Part shown: positions 8,912 to 18,291 of the stretch, one piece after another
How the letters are laid out: every line of letters starts with the position of its first letter
Numbering within the stretch: the first letter of the stretch is position 1
The notes under the pieces: generated by a model
What the model saw: only the letters and a program-made list of their open reading frames with translations
Database searches by the model: none
What the model was told of the DNA's origin: nothing
From: Lachnotalea glycerini
GTDB taxonomy: Bacteria > Bacillota > Clostridia > Lachnospirales > Lachnospiraceae
Length of the DNA: 64,000 bases
NCBI RefSeq assembly: GCF_003201285.1
Contig: NZ_QICS01000005.1
Location: forward strand, 203,893-267,892
Direction: 5' to 3'
Made by a program: the position numbers and the translations under genes

Positions 8912-10030
8912 TTGAATAAGATTAAAAAAGGAATCATCGGTGAAATTCTCTTTCTCTTACTATTTGTCGCTATTTTCTCTTGTAAAAATAATATTGAAGC
9001 CATCCTGACATCACAAATGAATACTGAATCGGAAAGCAATCCCTTTAAAAACCGTGATACAACTCCAAAGCAAAAAAAGGATTATATTAAGTGGGTAGAA
9101 TTTAATGTCACCTCAGACGCACTCAGTACGGCCTATCACTATGATATTGATTCCTATAAAACGGATATTAAGCTTGATTGGATTGAATTATTAGCCTATG
9201 CCGCCAGTAAGTGTGGGGGAGAAGTTAATAAAAAAGCAATCCTTGAAATAAAAAAAGCCGCTGAGTTAATCAAGTCCGGCGAAAGTACAATGCAAGCATT
9301 GACAGCAGATTTAAAATATTATTCGTACTATTATGAGGCTTATAGTGCTATCTTAGATGGTTTTGTGGGTGAATACGAGATTGAAGAAGATGATGAAAAC
9401 GGAGATAAGGTCTGGGTAAAAAAATATGGTCTGAAAGCTTTCTCTCCTATTGCAAAAGGCTTTCCGTACAGTGACTATGATGATTTCGGAGTATCTCGCT
9501 CTTATGGATATCGAAGAAATCATCTAGGGCATGATATGATGGGTCAGACTGGTACACCTATTATCGCAGTAGAGTCAGGTTACATAGAGGCGCTTGGTTG
9601 GAATCAGTATGGTGGATGGCGAATCGGCATACGAAGCTTTAATAAAAAACGCTATTATTATTATGCTCACCTTAGGCAAAATTTCCCGTATTGTAAAACC
9701 TTAAAGGAAGGGGATACAGTAACTGCGGGTGATGTCATAGGCTATATGGGGCATACTGGTTATAGCTCTAAGGAAAATGTTAACAATATTAATACAACCC
9801 ACCTACATTTTGGCCTACAATTAATCTTTGATGAATCTCAAAAAGAATGTAACAATGAAATATGGGTTGATTGCTATGCTTTAACTAACTTTTTATCTAA
9901 AAATAGAAGCGAGGCTGTCAAGAATGAAGAAACTAAGGAATGGTACCGTGTGTACGATATGAAAGAAGAAAGTACTGAAACAGCAGAAAACGCAGTAACA
10001 GAAGCCTTTCTTATAAAAAGTATTGAATAA
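8912..10030 (+). CDS. membrane-anchored M23 (LytM/gamma-D-type) peptidase
   Basis: One N-terminal membrane segment (ILFLLLFVAIFSC, about residues 14-26) anchors an extracellular domain. A helical linker follows, then an M23 zinc metallopeptidase domain at about residues 180-320. Zinc ligands are visible as HLGHD (near 203-207) and HLHFG (near 296-300), with the YYYAHL strand between. Such enzymes cut peptide bridges of peptidoglycan. I chose TTG at 8912 (LNKIKKG), which follows AGCAGGT; an ATG at 8741 would add 57 residues translated from the tandem repeat region and looks spurious. A spore or cell-wall remodelling role is inference. Length is 372 residues from this start. Confidence 0.78.
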   Translation: MNKIKKGIIGEILFLLLFVAIFSCKNNIEAILTSQMNTESESNPFKNRDTTPKQKKDYIKWVEFNVTSDALSTAYHYDIDSYKTDIKLDWIELLAYAASKCGGEVNKKAILEIKKAAELIKSGESTMQALTADLKYYSYYYEAYSAILDGFVGEYEIEEDDENGDKVWVKKYGLKAFSPIAKGFPYSDYDDFGVSRSYGYRRNHLGHDMMGQTGTPIIAVESGYIEALGWNQYGGWRIGIRSFNKKRYYYYAHLRQNFPYCKTLKEGDTVTAGDVIGYMGHTGYSSKENVNNINTTHLHFGLQLIFDESQKECNNEIWVDCYALTNFLSKNRSEAVKNEETKEWYRVYDMKEESTETAENAVTEAFLIKSIE

Positions 10031-10043
10031 TTCTCTAACACAT

Positions 10044-10081
10044 TACGGCTAATTACCTCTCAAAGATGATAATTAGCCGTA
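10044..10081. terminator. hairpin between convergent genes
   Basis: TACGGCTAATTA pairs perfectly with TAATTAGCCGTA around a 14-base loop. It lies 13 bases past the M23 gene and before the convergent MecA-like gene, but T runs are weak on both sides. Confidence 0.5.
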
Positions 10082-10115
10082 GGATGAGTTATATTATATT
10101 ATTTCAAAATTTTTC

Positions 10116-10862
10116 TTATAGTTTTTTTAATACATCTATAGCTTCTTTCTCAAGCATATGATTTGCATGTTCTTTTATATAGGCCAGTACAAGCTTATTA
10201 TTTTCTATTCTTGCTGCAAATTCCATGGCGCGAACTATAAAGCTATTCACCACATCTTGATCCATTCCAGCAAAGTCCGTAAGCAGGTAATATTGTTCGT
10301 TGTTTCTATATAAACTAGAAGGTATCTGTGACTTAACTGACTTACATAATTGCTCCAGATGAGATAAGTTAGCAAATTGAAACATATACTGCTTTTTATC
10401 CTTAATGTTACTTTTCTCCTCTTTTAGCTCTTTTGTTTTTGCTTCGTCTTTGTTTGGCTGATCAATCATGTCATTATACTGAGCCATTATTTCTTGAAAG
10501 CACATAAACTTTTCCTTGCCAGTCATATGAAGAATTTCCTTTAGATGTTCCTTGCCTATCAATTCTACTGCATCACTGGCTGCCAGTATATTTTCAATCA
10601 TTTGATTTACCTGACGATCTGGATCTACTGCAGTAAAGCTCAATACAAGCTTACTGTCAGAAAGTAACATGGCTTGGATTTCTTGCAAATTACTGTTTAA
10701 TTGAAATCCTGCCTCTTCTCCCTTTTTCATTATATTTCTCATAAACTCAGAGGCAGCCTCTCTATTTGTATAAAGCTCCTGCAAAGCATAACCCATTTGA
10801 TCAATTTCGCTCATAGTAATTACACATTGCACGGTATATTCATTTATTTTAGAAAACGTCAT
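10116..10862 (-). CDS. MecA-like ClpC adaptor protein
   Basis: The 248-residue protein has the MecA two-domain layout. The N-terminal adaptor domain (about 1-85, MTFSKINEYTVQCVITMSEI) binds targets. A charged linker (KDEAKTKELKEEK) leads to a C-terminal ClpC-binding domain beginning KQYMFQFANLSHLEQLC. MecA proteins deliver substrates to ClpCP. I start at the ATG at 10862, which matches the family start; upstream in-frame codons extend only nine residues. The promoter contains a CIRCE element (10961-10987), so HrcA heat-shock control is likely, which fits a proteolysis adaptor. Confidence 0.8.
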   Translation of the reverse strand: MTFSKINEYTVQCVITMSEIDQMGYALQELYTNREAASEFMRNIMKKGEEAGFQLNSNLQEIQAMLLSDSKLVLSFTAVDPDRQVNQMIENILAASDAVELIGKEHLKEILHMTGKEKFMCFQEIMAQYNDMIDQPNKDEAKTKELKEEKSNIKDKKQYMFQFANLSHLEQLCKSVKSQIPSSLYRNNEQYYLLTDFAGMDQDVVNSFIVRAMEFAARIENNKLVLAYIKEHANHMLEKEAIDVLKKL

Positions 10863-10944
10863 ATCTACCACCATCCTCTCACTATTCAATCGGTAATATA
10901 TGATTCGTTTGTAATAACGCTCCTGTTATATTTGTTATACTTTA

Positions 10945-10987
10945 TATATATCACACATTATTAGCACTGTCAATAGTTGAGTGCTAA
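10945..10987 (-). promoter_or_regulatory. CIRCE operator overlapping the mecA-like promoter
   Basis: TTAGCACTG-N9-GAGTGCTAA (10961-10987) matches the HrcA operator consensus at 17 of 18 arm positions. On the minus strand TTGACA (10973-10968) lies inside it and TATATA (10950-10945) follows after 17 bases, so HrcA binding would cover the -35 box. Confidence 0.88.
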
Positions 10988-11082
10988 TAATAATTTATTT
11001 CCAAAAATCCCATATTTTATCTGAATATTCAACCATTGCAAGAAAGCGGTCAAATCAAGATCAACTCACTAGGAAACAATGT

Positions 11083-14000
11083 TTAATTACTTATATTCAA
11101 CAATTTTTGAAATTCACTTTTTTCAAATGGCTGAATTGAAATATGATTTTTATTTGGATTGGCAAAAACAAAAGTTTTATCCACATAATCCACATAGTTT
11201 TGGAGCTTGTCATTGGTTGCGCTGATAATTGCTTGAAAACCCATTTTTCGTATCAGTTCTACGCAGCTTCCAACCTTTTCCCCATCCATTTTAGAAAATG
11301 CTTCATCTAAAACAACTAATCGGATGGTGGGATTTCTTCTGGAATTTTCTTTTGTATGAATCTTATAGATCTGAGCAAAGCTTGCTAGCAGAGCGATATA
11401 AAGAGGATTCTGTCCTTCTCCTCCTGAGTTTTTTGATAACATCTTGCTTAAGCGCATCGGTGGCATCCCATCAATCAACTGTTCCATGTCAAAGGATAAA
11501 TAAGTTCGATAATCCGCATATTTCTCCATATGAAAACGTGCTTCTTCCAGCTCCTTAGTATCACAGTTTTCCGGTGGCATAAAGATTTCAATCAGCTCAT
11601 TAATTAACTCACCGTAGTTTTCAGTATGTCCTTTCGAAAACAAATCTAGCTGATTCTCCATGTGATTGGACAATTGCATTGGATTTACCTCCAAATTCTC
11701 ATCCATAAACATATTGTAAAACTTTCCATCTTCCCCCTTATTTTTTGTAATGATAAAGCGATATTTTTCCTTACCAAAGTCAGAGCTTGACAATATTTTA
11801 TTTAACTCATCCTTTTGCTGCATTGCTTCTTTTATAGAATCTCGTATTTTATAGATAAAATCAGTTTTAAAATGATGAATTGCAGTTCTTGCCTGACTTG
11901 CCGCCTTTTCACTAAACTCTTGCAGCTTGTCGCTTTTTAGCTTGTTAAGCAATTCTTCAAAGTCTTTATTATCTCTACCCGTTGTCGAATACCCCCGAAA
12001 GGAATACTCTCTTTGATAATTCTCCCGGATATGAATTAGCTTCTCATACTCAGCATTGGCACTGCTGTCTACTGAAAACTTTTTATTCATAAGCCAGTTT
12101 TTTAAGCGCTCCGGCCTCTCACCTGACTTTTGTCTGATTAACTCCTGAAAGCTTTCCTCCTGCCGCTCGTCTTTTACAAAATCCTTTTCCTTTATCACAA
12201 GCTCACCGGTCAGCATGGTTCGTTCTTCTTTAAAATCTATCAGTGCTTTCGTTTTTGACCTTTGTTCAACGATAAAATGCTCTTTTTGTGTTATCTTTGC
12301 CTTTAATTGTTGCTCTAGTAAATCTTTCTTTTCTTTCCACTCCCTGATATCTTTTTCTTTTAATCCTTCGATCTTAATCTCAAGAGATTCTTTTTCTACC
12401 TGTCTGGGTTTCATTTGTTTAATGTCCAATAAGTATTTTTCGTAGACCTCAAGATCGTCTTGCAAGGGTTCAAATGCCAGCATTTCCTTATATTCACGTA
12501 GAAGCTCACTGTATGGACTTTTCTCCTCTTTGATTGAATTCAGTCTTTTGTTAAGCCGTATCATTCTTTGTTCGATTACATTTTTCCCTATATAAGCAAA
12601 ATCTGTGTAGTTCCTTGGATTCATATGCTGTATTTTATAATTATGGTAGAGCAGGCAGTCCATTGTTACCGCGCTCTTATTCTGCCTTAATTGTTCTGTG
12701 TTTTCACACTTTATTACGCTTCCCATCAGGTAATCCACATATGCTTTTGCATAATCAACTTCACTTAATACCTCATTTGCTAAAGAATTGTCTAATACAG
12801 GCTTGGAAGCCTTCATCACCCGTTCTGAATCAATAACAGACACTTTATAATACTTCTTCACATCCATCGTATGATAAATCTCAATGGCCGCTTTCGCGTA
12901 CTTAGGAGAAACAATAAGGGACAACTTGTTGTTTCCCATATAGCCTTCTACTGCATTTCTCCATAAATCTTCTTTTACCTCCAGTAAATCAGCTACTATA
13001 TGAACCTCAATTTCCTTATCAAAGCGCTCTTTTAGCTGCTCTTTTAGCAATTCTCTTGCTTCATTTATGTATGCCGGATATGCCTTTTTCCCTGCTTGAA
13101 GCTCTTTCATTTCCTCATAAAGCTCCAACGACTCTTTTTGAAGTGTCTTAAGCTTTTCCTCTACATCATCACGATCTCTTTGCAGATTGTCTCTTGCTTT
13201 CTTTAGTGCTGACTGCATCTGAGATAGCTGATTGGAATTAGTTTGGTAACTGATAAAACCTTCTATATAAAGCTTAATCTCATCTGATAAAAATCCCATA
13301 TCAAGCCAGCCTTCTAAGCCTTTTGCTATTTTATCATATTTTACCTTACTGCTATTTAAAAATTCAAGTAATTGATTCATTGACCTAAGCTCGGTTTCAA
13401 GGTGTGTATAGCCACTGTTTTCAATTGCAATCATAACCTCATCACGCTGCTTTTGAAGCTGTTCAATCTCTTCATCAACTGCTTTAATTCTTTCCTCCAT
13501 CCCGTCTAAATCACCCTGATAAACACCTTGTTTTTGAGCTATTTCCTCCATGCGCTGTTCTATTGTATATATGTCTAATTTATCTATCTGATATTGATAT
13601 TGCTGTGATTGCTTCCATCGCTTTTGAAAGTCTTCATATTGATTATGAATCTCCTCTAGCTTCAGAATCTCCCGTCTTGTGTCCTCTAAGCGTCTTCGCA
13701 AACGAACATATTGAATCACACTGTCTTGCATATCTTCGATATGAATATTTTTTTCCATACAAATATAGTTTTTTACAAAATCCTCCAACCTCATATTCAT
13801 TCGAAATGGAATCGCTTTTTTAAACAGTGACGGAAACTTCTTATCGTCAAGACCACCTAAATAGGTTTCATATAATTTAGCTCTAAACTTTTCATTGGTT
13901 CTGCTATAATCCCACTGCTCCTTTTCGTATTGACCGTTCAGCCATTCTTTAAGCTCGCGTATAGACATTGGCCTGTCGCTTTGTCTGTAATTATTGACAG

Positions 14001-14421
14001 GCAGACGGCCTTTATGCCAGAAAAACATTCTTTCTGCATCATTAGCCGGCACATCAATATCAAATATAATTCCAACACACTGATACTCATCTTTTTCCAT
14101 ATTCTTAAATTCTAATACAATTGTAGTGGAAAAGTTCTGATTTCTCAGATAACCTGCCTCATCGTTTTCCGAAACTACTTTCATTCCCCTTAGGTATTCC
14201 ATCAAGGTTCTGTCCGAATCATCCTTTGCTGCCTTATTAAAAAAGCCGCGCCCATTTGTATCGGCATATAATAAGAGCTGTAGTGCATCGAGTACTGTTG
14301 ATTTACCGCTTCCTGAATGTCCCGTAAAGAAGTTAATTCCAGTACTAAAGGATAATACTTTTTTATTAATATAATGCCAATTGTTCAGACACATTCTCGT
14401 CATCCCCTGAAATGCAGTCAT
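11083..14421 (-). CDS. jetC: Wadjet-type SMC-like ATPase JetC
   Basis: This protein of about 1112 residues has MukB/SMC architecture. Walker A GHSGSGKST is at residues 34-42, two long coiled-coil arms flank a hinge-like middle (about 480-620), and the C-terminal head carries LSKNSGGEGQNP (signature) and RLVVLDEAFSKMD (Walker B). Relatives are the motor of Wadjet plasmid-defence condensins, which extrude DNA loops. I start at ATG 14421 (SD GAGGAGGAGG); this overlaps the end of jetB by 56 bases. A second ATG at 14394 is also possible. It is the last gene of the operon 17203-11083. Confidence 0.85.
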   Translation of the reverse strand: MTAFQGMTRMCLNNWHYINKKVLSFSTGINFFTGHSGSGKSTVLDALQLLLYADTNGRGFFNKAAKDDSDRTLMEYLRGMKVVSENDEAGYLRNQNFSTTIVLEFKNMEKDEYQCVGIIFDIDVPANDAERMFFWHKGRLPVNNYRQSDRPMSIRELKEWLNGQYEKEQWDYSRTNEKFRAKLYETYLGGLDDKKFPSLFKKAIPFRMNMRLEDFVKNYICMEKNIHIEDMQDSVIQYVRLRRRLEDTRREILKLEEIHNQYEDFQKRWKQSQQYQYQIDKLDIYTIEQRMEEIAQKQGVYQGDLDGMEERIKAVDEEIEQLQKQRDEVMIAIENSGYTHLETELRSMNQLLEFLNSSKVKYDKIAKGLEGWLDMGFLSDEIKLYIEGFISYQTNSNQLSQMQSALKKARDNLQRDRDDVEEKLKTLQKESLELYEEMKELQAGKKAYPAYINEARELLKEQLKERFDKEIEVHIVADLLEVKEDLWRNAVEGYMGNNKLSLIVSPKYAKAAIEIYHTMDVKKYYKVSVIDSERVMKASKPVLDNSLANEVLSEVDYAKAYVDYLMGSVIKCENTEQLRQNKSAVTMDCLLYHNYKIQHMNPRNYTDFAYIGKNVIEQRMIRLNKRLNSIKEEKSPYSELLREYKEMLAFEPLQDDLEVYEKYLLDIKQMKPRQVEKESLEIKIEGLKEKDIREWKEKKDLLEQQLKAKITQKEHFIVEQRSKTKALIDFKEERTMLTGELVIKEKDFVKDERQEESFQELIRQKSGERPERLKNWLMNKKFSVDSSANAEYEKLIHIRENYQREYSFRGYSTTGRDNKDFEELLNKLKSDKLQEFSEKAASQARTAIHHFKTDFIYKIRDSIKEAMQQKDELNKILSSSDFGKEKYRFIITKNKGEDGKFYNMFMDENLEVNPMQLSNHMENQLDLFSKGHTENYGELINELIEIFMPPENCDTKELEEARFHMEKYADYRTYLSFDMEQLIDGMPPMRLSKMLSKNSGGEGQNPLYIALLASFAQIYKIHTKENSRRNPTIRLVVLDEAFSKMDGEKVGSCVELIRKMGFQAIISATNDKLQNYVDYVDKTFVFANPNKNHISIQPFEKSEFQKLLNISN

Positions 14422-15025
14422 CTTCCTCCTCCTCACTTTCCTGATATTGTGTAATAATGTTTCGTACTTCTTCTGCATGTAATAATAAATTAATGGAAGG
14501 ATATAAGATTAGATTAGTTTCTCCTTTTATCTCACCATCAAAATCGAGTAAATCGATTATCTGATATTTACGAAGTACTGTTATCGTTTTTTTGATTTCT
14601 GTAATGGGAAGTGCTTTATTATCCCATAACCGAAACAGATTGATTTTATCGTAAACCTCATCAAGTGAAGCATAGACATGTACAGCATTTGATACGCTGT
14701 TCATCTTTTCTTCAAAAATCAGTTTGAGTAAAAGGATAAAAATTGTTGTCAGCTTACTTAATTTTTCTCCCAGCAAATGACTGCTTCTAAGAGCCATCAC
14801 GCCGTACTGCCTGTTTTCGATTAGTTCAATGCCTGCTATTTTGAAATATTCCATAAGAAATTCAAGGTGTTTTTCACATACTCTGTATTCTTTGTTGTAT
14901 TGATATCTGGCTGTCTTTTTGTCATATTTTCGCTCTAGTATAAATGTCTGAGCCTGCAAAAGTGATATGGTCTTTGTCACTTCTTCCTGTTCCTCTTCTG
15001 TGAGGTCTTTATAGTACTGAATCAT
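14366..15025 (-). CDS. jetB: Wadjet-type subunit JetB (DUF4194)
   Basis: This 219-residue DUF4194 protein corresponds to the MukE-like KITE subunit of Wadjet condensins, which joins the kleisin to the ATPase. Visible features are an N-terminal helical segment, a winged-helix-like middle (ITEIKKTITVLRKYQIIDLLD), and a strongly acidic tail (ESEEEEDDCISGDDEN) that extends over the start of jetC. Its start overlaps the end of jetA by 17 bases, showing translational coupling. The assignment rests on order, size and neighbours more than on motifs. Confidence 0.78.
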   Translation of the reverse strand: MIQYYKDLTEEEQEEVTKTISLLQAQTFILERKYDKKTARYQYNKEYRVCEKHLEFLMEYFKIAGIELIENRQYGVMALRSSHLLGEKLSKLTTIFILLLKLIFEEKMNSVSNAVHVYASLDEVYDKINLFRLWDNKALPITEIKKTITVLRKYQIIDLLDFDGEIKGETNLILYPSINLLLHAEEVRNIITQYQESEEEEDDCISGDDENVSEQLALY

Positions 15026-16424
15026 CGCGCTCCTCCTTGTTTTCTTGCAATGTCTCTTTCTTTAATTCAAAGGTAAGCTTTGGATAGCTGTATCTGTCAT
15101 TTTGGATGATGGCTTGTTTGTATTTATTGACCCGAAACGGACTTTTCTTTCGTATGCTATAGTCGTAGGCCAGAATAAGCAATTCAAATTCTCCCTGTGT
15201 CTTAACACTGGCTTCATTGGTTGTGTATACTCCCTGTTCCATTCTCTGTAAAATAAAGCTTTCAATCTCTTTTTTACTGTATCTATTTTTATTTTGATTC
15301 AGCTTCAGTATTTCTTCTAGGCTTAAGTCTTCTGTTGCATTTTCTTCTGTTGCAATGGTATCTTCAAACGTCTTTTTTTTCCCTCTCTTTTGATACATTG
15401 CTTCTTGTGAAATGATAGTAAAGTCATTAAGCAATATGGTATCAGCGATTTTTTCCAGTATGCTGTCCTTTCGCCTTTCATTCATCATACCAAGCAGCTT
15501 CACCACATTTCCTTTGACATTGTCATCATTATTTAGCATATATTCCAAACGTCTTACCGTAGCTCTTATATATTTGCTATGCTCTGAATCAATACGTGCA
15601 ATTCTTTTTTCCATATTGGCAACGCCGCGCTCTACATGGTCAAGGATTTCATTCATTTCTTGTTCTATCTTTTCAGAGTCTATCCGGCTTAACTGCATCC
15701 TCTGTCTCAGCATCAATTGTCTTTGCTCATCTTCTCTAATTTTCTTTAGAAGTGTTTTGATATCATTTTTATAGATATAGAAATTATCGCCTGTTTTTAA
15801 CAGCGCATATTTTTTATTAACAACATTTTCTACATAGCCGTTTAAATGCTCTTGCAACAAAGCTTCATAGCTTTCCTGCTTTAATAATGCCTCGAAAAAT
15901 TTATCCATATTGTGAAGCATGTCCTGAAGTGCCCGATTTAGCTTTGCTGTATTAACCATGGCGGTCTTAAGCAGCTCAATACCTGCCTTATTGTCATGAT
16001 AAAAAGAATAAAGGTTTGTATAAACATTCTGAATGTATAAATCAGTCTCATCTGCTTGAGGATTGTCAAGCTTTTGAAATGTCTCTATGAATATAGATGC
16101 ATAATCTGGAATTACGACATTCGTTTTAAACGCTCCGTAATCTTCTATCTTACGAAGCCATCCAAACTTTACTAATTTCGTGAAAATCCGTGTTGCAATA
16201 GGCTCAAGCTTATCGGTATCCTCCTCTGTATCATCTGCTGATATATCTACCAAACGATTTGAAAAGCAGTCTGCCAATAGCTGAATGCAAGTTTCTTTAC
16301 TAAGGAAATAATCATTATAAAGATATTCATCGTAAATTAAAAGTAACGATTCAATATAAATATAACGATTTCTCGACTTAAATAAACTAAAGAACTGCTC
16401 TGGTATATTATAAATTCCTTTCAC
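15009..16424 (-). CDS. jetA: Wadjet-type subunit JetA (DUF5716, kleisin-like)
   Basis: This 471-residue protein is the kleisin-like subunit expected upstream of JetB/JetC. An N-terminal winged-helix-like region (about 1-110, with IFTKLVKFGWLRKIEDYG) is followed by long helices rich in charged residues (about 195-300, EKIEQEMNEILDHVERGV) typical of coiled coil. The end, KSPFRVNKYKQAI, leads into a second small domain. It matches the DUF5716 family that databases label JetA-like. ATG at 16424 follows GGGAGG. It lies 14 bases after the DUF6062 gene. Confidence 0.78.
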   Translation of the reverse strand: MKGIYNIPEQFFSLFKSRNRYIYIESLLLIYDEYLYNDYFLSKETCIQLLADCFSNRLVDISADDTEEDTDKLEPIATRIFTKLVKFGWLRKIEDYGAFKTNVVIPDYASIFIETFQKLDNPQADETDLYIQNVYTNLYSFYHDNKAGIELLKTAMVNTAKLNRALQDMLHNMDKFFEALLKQESYEALLQEHLNGYVENVVNKKYALLKTGDNFYIYKNDIKTLLKKIREDEQRQLMLRQRMQLSRIDSEKIEQEMNEILDHVERGVANMEKRIARIDSEHSKYIRATVRRLEYMLNNDDNVKGNVVKLLGMMNERRKDSILEKIADTILLNDFTIISQEAMYQKRGKKKTFEDTIATEENATEDLSLEEILKLNQNKNRYSKKEIESFILQRMEQGVYTTNEASVKTQGEFELLILAYDYSIRKKSPFRVNKYKQAIIQNDRYSYPKLTFELKKETLQENKEERDDSVL

Positions 16425-16438
16425 ACTTACCTCCCAGG

Positions 16439-17203
16439 TTATCGATTGCCTTGATAGCTTTTCTCTGCCGGATATCCACCCTTTAGTTTTTGCATGCCTC
16501 TTTGTAATGCATCCCTGGAATTTTTCCAGTCTGCATCTGCATTACGATAATCATACTTATCCACCAGCCACGAAATATCCTGCTCCATTCTTGCCATGTT
16601 GTTCTTCATAATTGGAAATACCACTTGCGTGTACTGTATATGTTGCTGCTGATTCAGCTTAGATGCTGCAAGATTTGTTACCTCCCCAAAATGATGCAGG
16701 CAAAAACCCTTCGAATGTTTGATATGCTCGATAAATTCAGGCTGATTCATAAATAAATAGAAAAAGGTATCCAAATATCTATTATAGGTATTTTGAATAT
16801 AATCACAGACAAAGCAGGTGCTTTCTTTTTGTGCCATCCATTCTGCAAGCTGATTTGACTTGAGATTGTTAGGTTTTTTCAACTTATTTAAAAATGTCTG
16901 TTTCTCTGGAGCGTATTTTTCTAGCTGCTTCTCCAACTCTTGATTTATTTTCTTTATATGAGTTTTTAAAATTAAGGCATTTCCTAATGAATTTCCATAC
17001 TGATACATTTTCTTAAAGTGATGCCTGCAAAAACCCATATGATCGGTTTGCTCTCTGATGTCACTTTCCATATAGGAAGAACAAGCGCCTAGTGTAAAAT
17101 CTAAGGCATCTTGTTCTAATTTATTTTCAATGTAGCAAAATGGACACTCATCATCAGCCTGAAAAGCCTCTATCAGCGGTATTGTATATAATTTTTCTTT
17201 CAT
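16439..17203 (-). CDS. DUF6062 Cys-rich protein heading the Wadjet-like operon
   Basis: This 254-residue helical protein holds two similar halves. Each contains a C-x2-C pair (CPFC near residue 19; CFVCDY near 131) followed by a C-R/L-H-H motif (GFCRHHF near 58; GFCLHHF near 166). The pattern suggests two metal or redox sites made of Cys2-Cys-His units. This is the DUF6062 family, whose activity is not known to me. It is the first gene of the operon with jetA, jetB and jetC, 14 bases upstream of jetA, and stands where no JetD nuclease gene is found. Confidence 0.75.
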   Translation of the reverse strand: MKEKLYTIPLIEAFQADDECPFCYIENKLEQDALDFTLGACSSYMESDIREQTDHMGFCRHHFKKMYQYGNSLGNALILKTHIKKINQELEKQLEKYAPEKQTFLNKLKKPNNLKSNQLAEWMAQKESTCFVCDYIQNTYNRYLDTFFYLFMNQPEFIEHIKHSKGFCLHHFGEVTNLAASKLNQQQHIQYTQVVFPIMKNNMARMEQDISWLVDKYDYRNADADWKNSRDALQRGMQKLKGGYPAEKSYQGNR

Positions 17204-17272
17204 TTTGAACCCAGCTTTCTATTCTTGCTCTAATATTTCGCTTTATTATATCATAATTCAGATAAACTTAGC

Positions 17273-17298
17273 AAAGGCTGAGCGTTTGCTCAGCCTTT
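17273..17298 (-). terminator. hairpin after the amino acid ABC operon
   Basis: AAAGGCTGAGC pairs perfectly with GCTCAGCCTTT around GTTT (11-bp stem). It sits 50 bases past the solute-binding protein gene and upstream of the DUF6062 gene, insulating the two minus-strand operons. The T run is short. Confidence 0.65.
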
Positions 17299-17348
17299 GT
17301 GAAAATTTTACCTTTGTTATGTTTCAACTTATCTTTATAATACAAGCT

Positions 17349-18272
17349 CTACTGCTCTATGACTCCACCTTCTACAACCAGGCTTTCAGGATCTGCGGCG
17401 TCACCATATACTGGTGCTAATGTTTCTACATAATCCTTATGAAAGAAACTTTCATCTGCAAGACTTACGATTTCATTATTTATCCACTCTAACAATTCGG
17501 TATTACCTTTTTGTACTGCTGGTGCAATGGTATCAATGTTTCCAAGTGCATCGACGCCTACAGAAAATCCATCATTCTCAAGCGCCCATGCCAGCACCTC
17601 GGTATTGTCAGTTGATAAAGCATCTCCACGACCATCTAATAATGCATTATAGGCCTCACTGTATTGATCAAACTTAAGAAGTTCTACTTCCGGATAATTC
17701 TCTGTAAAATAAGTTTCAGCCGTAGTTCCCTTACTGACAATCAAAGTTTTGCCATTTAGCTGGCTTGCATCCGTAATTAAAGCACTATCCGGGGATACTA
17801 TACCAAGTGCTACTTTCATATAGGGAAGCGCAAAATCAACCTGCTCGGCACGCTCCTTAGTAACCGTAAAGTTTGCCAATATGATATCAACCTTTGCAGT
17901 AACTAAATATTCCACTCTGCTTGCTGCCTCAACTGGCACATATTCTACCTCCACACCCAGATCTTTTGCAATTCTATTTCCTAAATAAACATCATAACCT
18001 TGATATTCTCCATTTTCATCTACATAACCAAACGGTTTTTTATCACTGAATACACCGATTACGATTTCACCACTTTCTTTAATCTGTTCCAGTGTTCTTG
18101 CCGTCCCATTTGAGGTTTCCTCTTTTGCATTGTCATCCTTTTGCGTATCTGTAGTTTCTGTTTTTTGTTCTGATGAAACGTCATTCGTAACCTTAGAGGA
18201 ACTTGCACAACCGGTAAGTGCCATTGCTCCTAAGGTTAATGTTAATAATACTGCCAATAATTTTTTCTTCAT
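17349..18272 (-). CDS. polar amino acid ABC transporter, substrate-binding lipoprotein
   Basis: The 307-residue protein starts with a lipoprotein signal ending LTGC (Cys22), then a Ser/Thr/Glu-rich linker. An SBP_bac_3 domain follows (about 65-290) with the family stretches IVIGVFSDKKPFGYVDE, ANFTVTKERAEQVDFALPY and LNGKTLIVSKGTTAE. These bind polar amino acids. The sequence most resembles the PEB1/cysteine-binding branch, but the ligand cannot be settled by eye. It is the last gene of a four-gene operon (20393-17349). Confidence 0.88.
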   Translation of the reverse strand: MKKKLLAVLLTLTLGAMALTGCASSSKVTNDVSSEQKTETTDTQKDDNAKEETSNGTARTLEQIKESGEIVIGVFSDKKPFGYVDENGEYQGYDVYLGNRIAKDLGVEVEYVPVEAASRVEYLVTAKVDIILANFTVTKERAEQVDFALPYMKVALGIVSPDSALITDASQLNGKTLIVSKGTTAETYFTENYPEVELLKFDQYSEAYNALLDGRGDALSTDNTEVLAWALENDGFSVGVDALGNIDTIAPAVQKGNTELLEWINNEIVSLADESFFHKDYVETLAPVYGDAADPESLVVEGGVIEQ

Positions 18273-18291
18273 ATCATTTCCTCCTCGTTTT

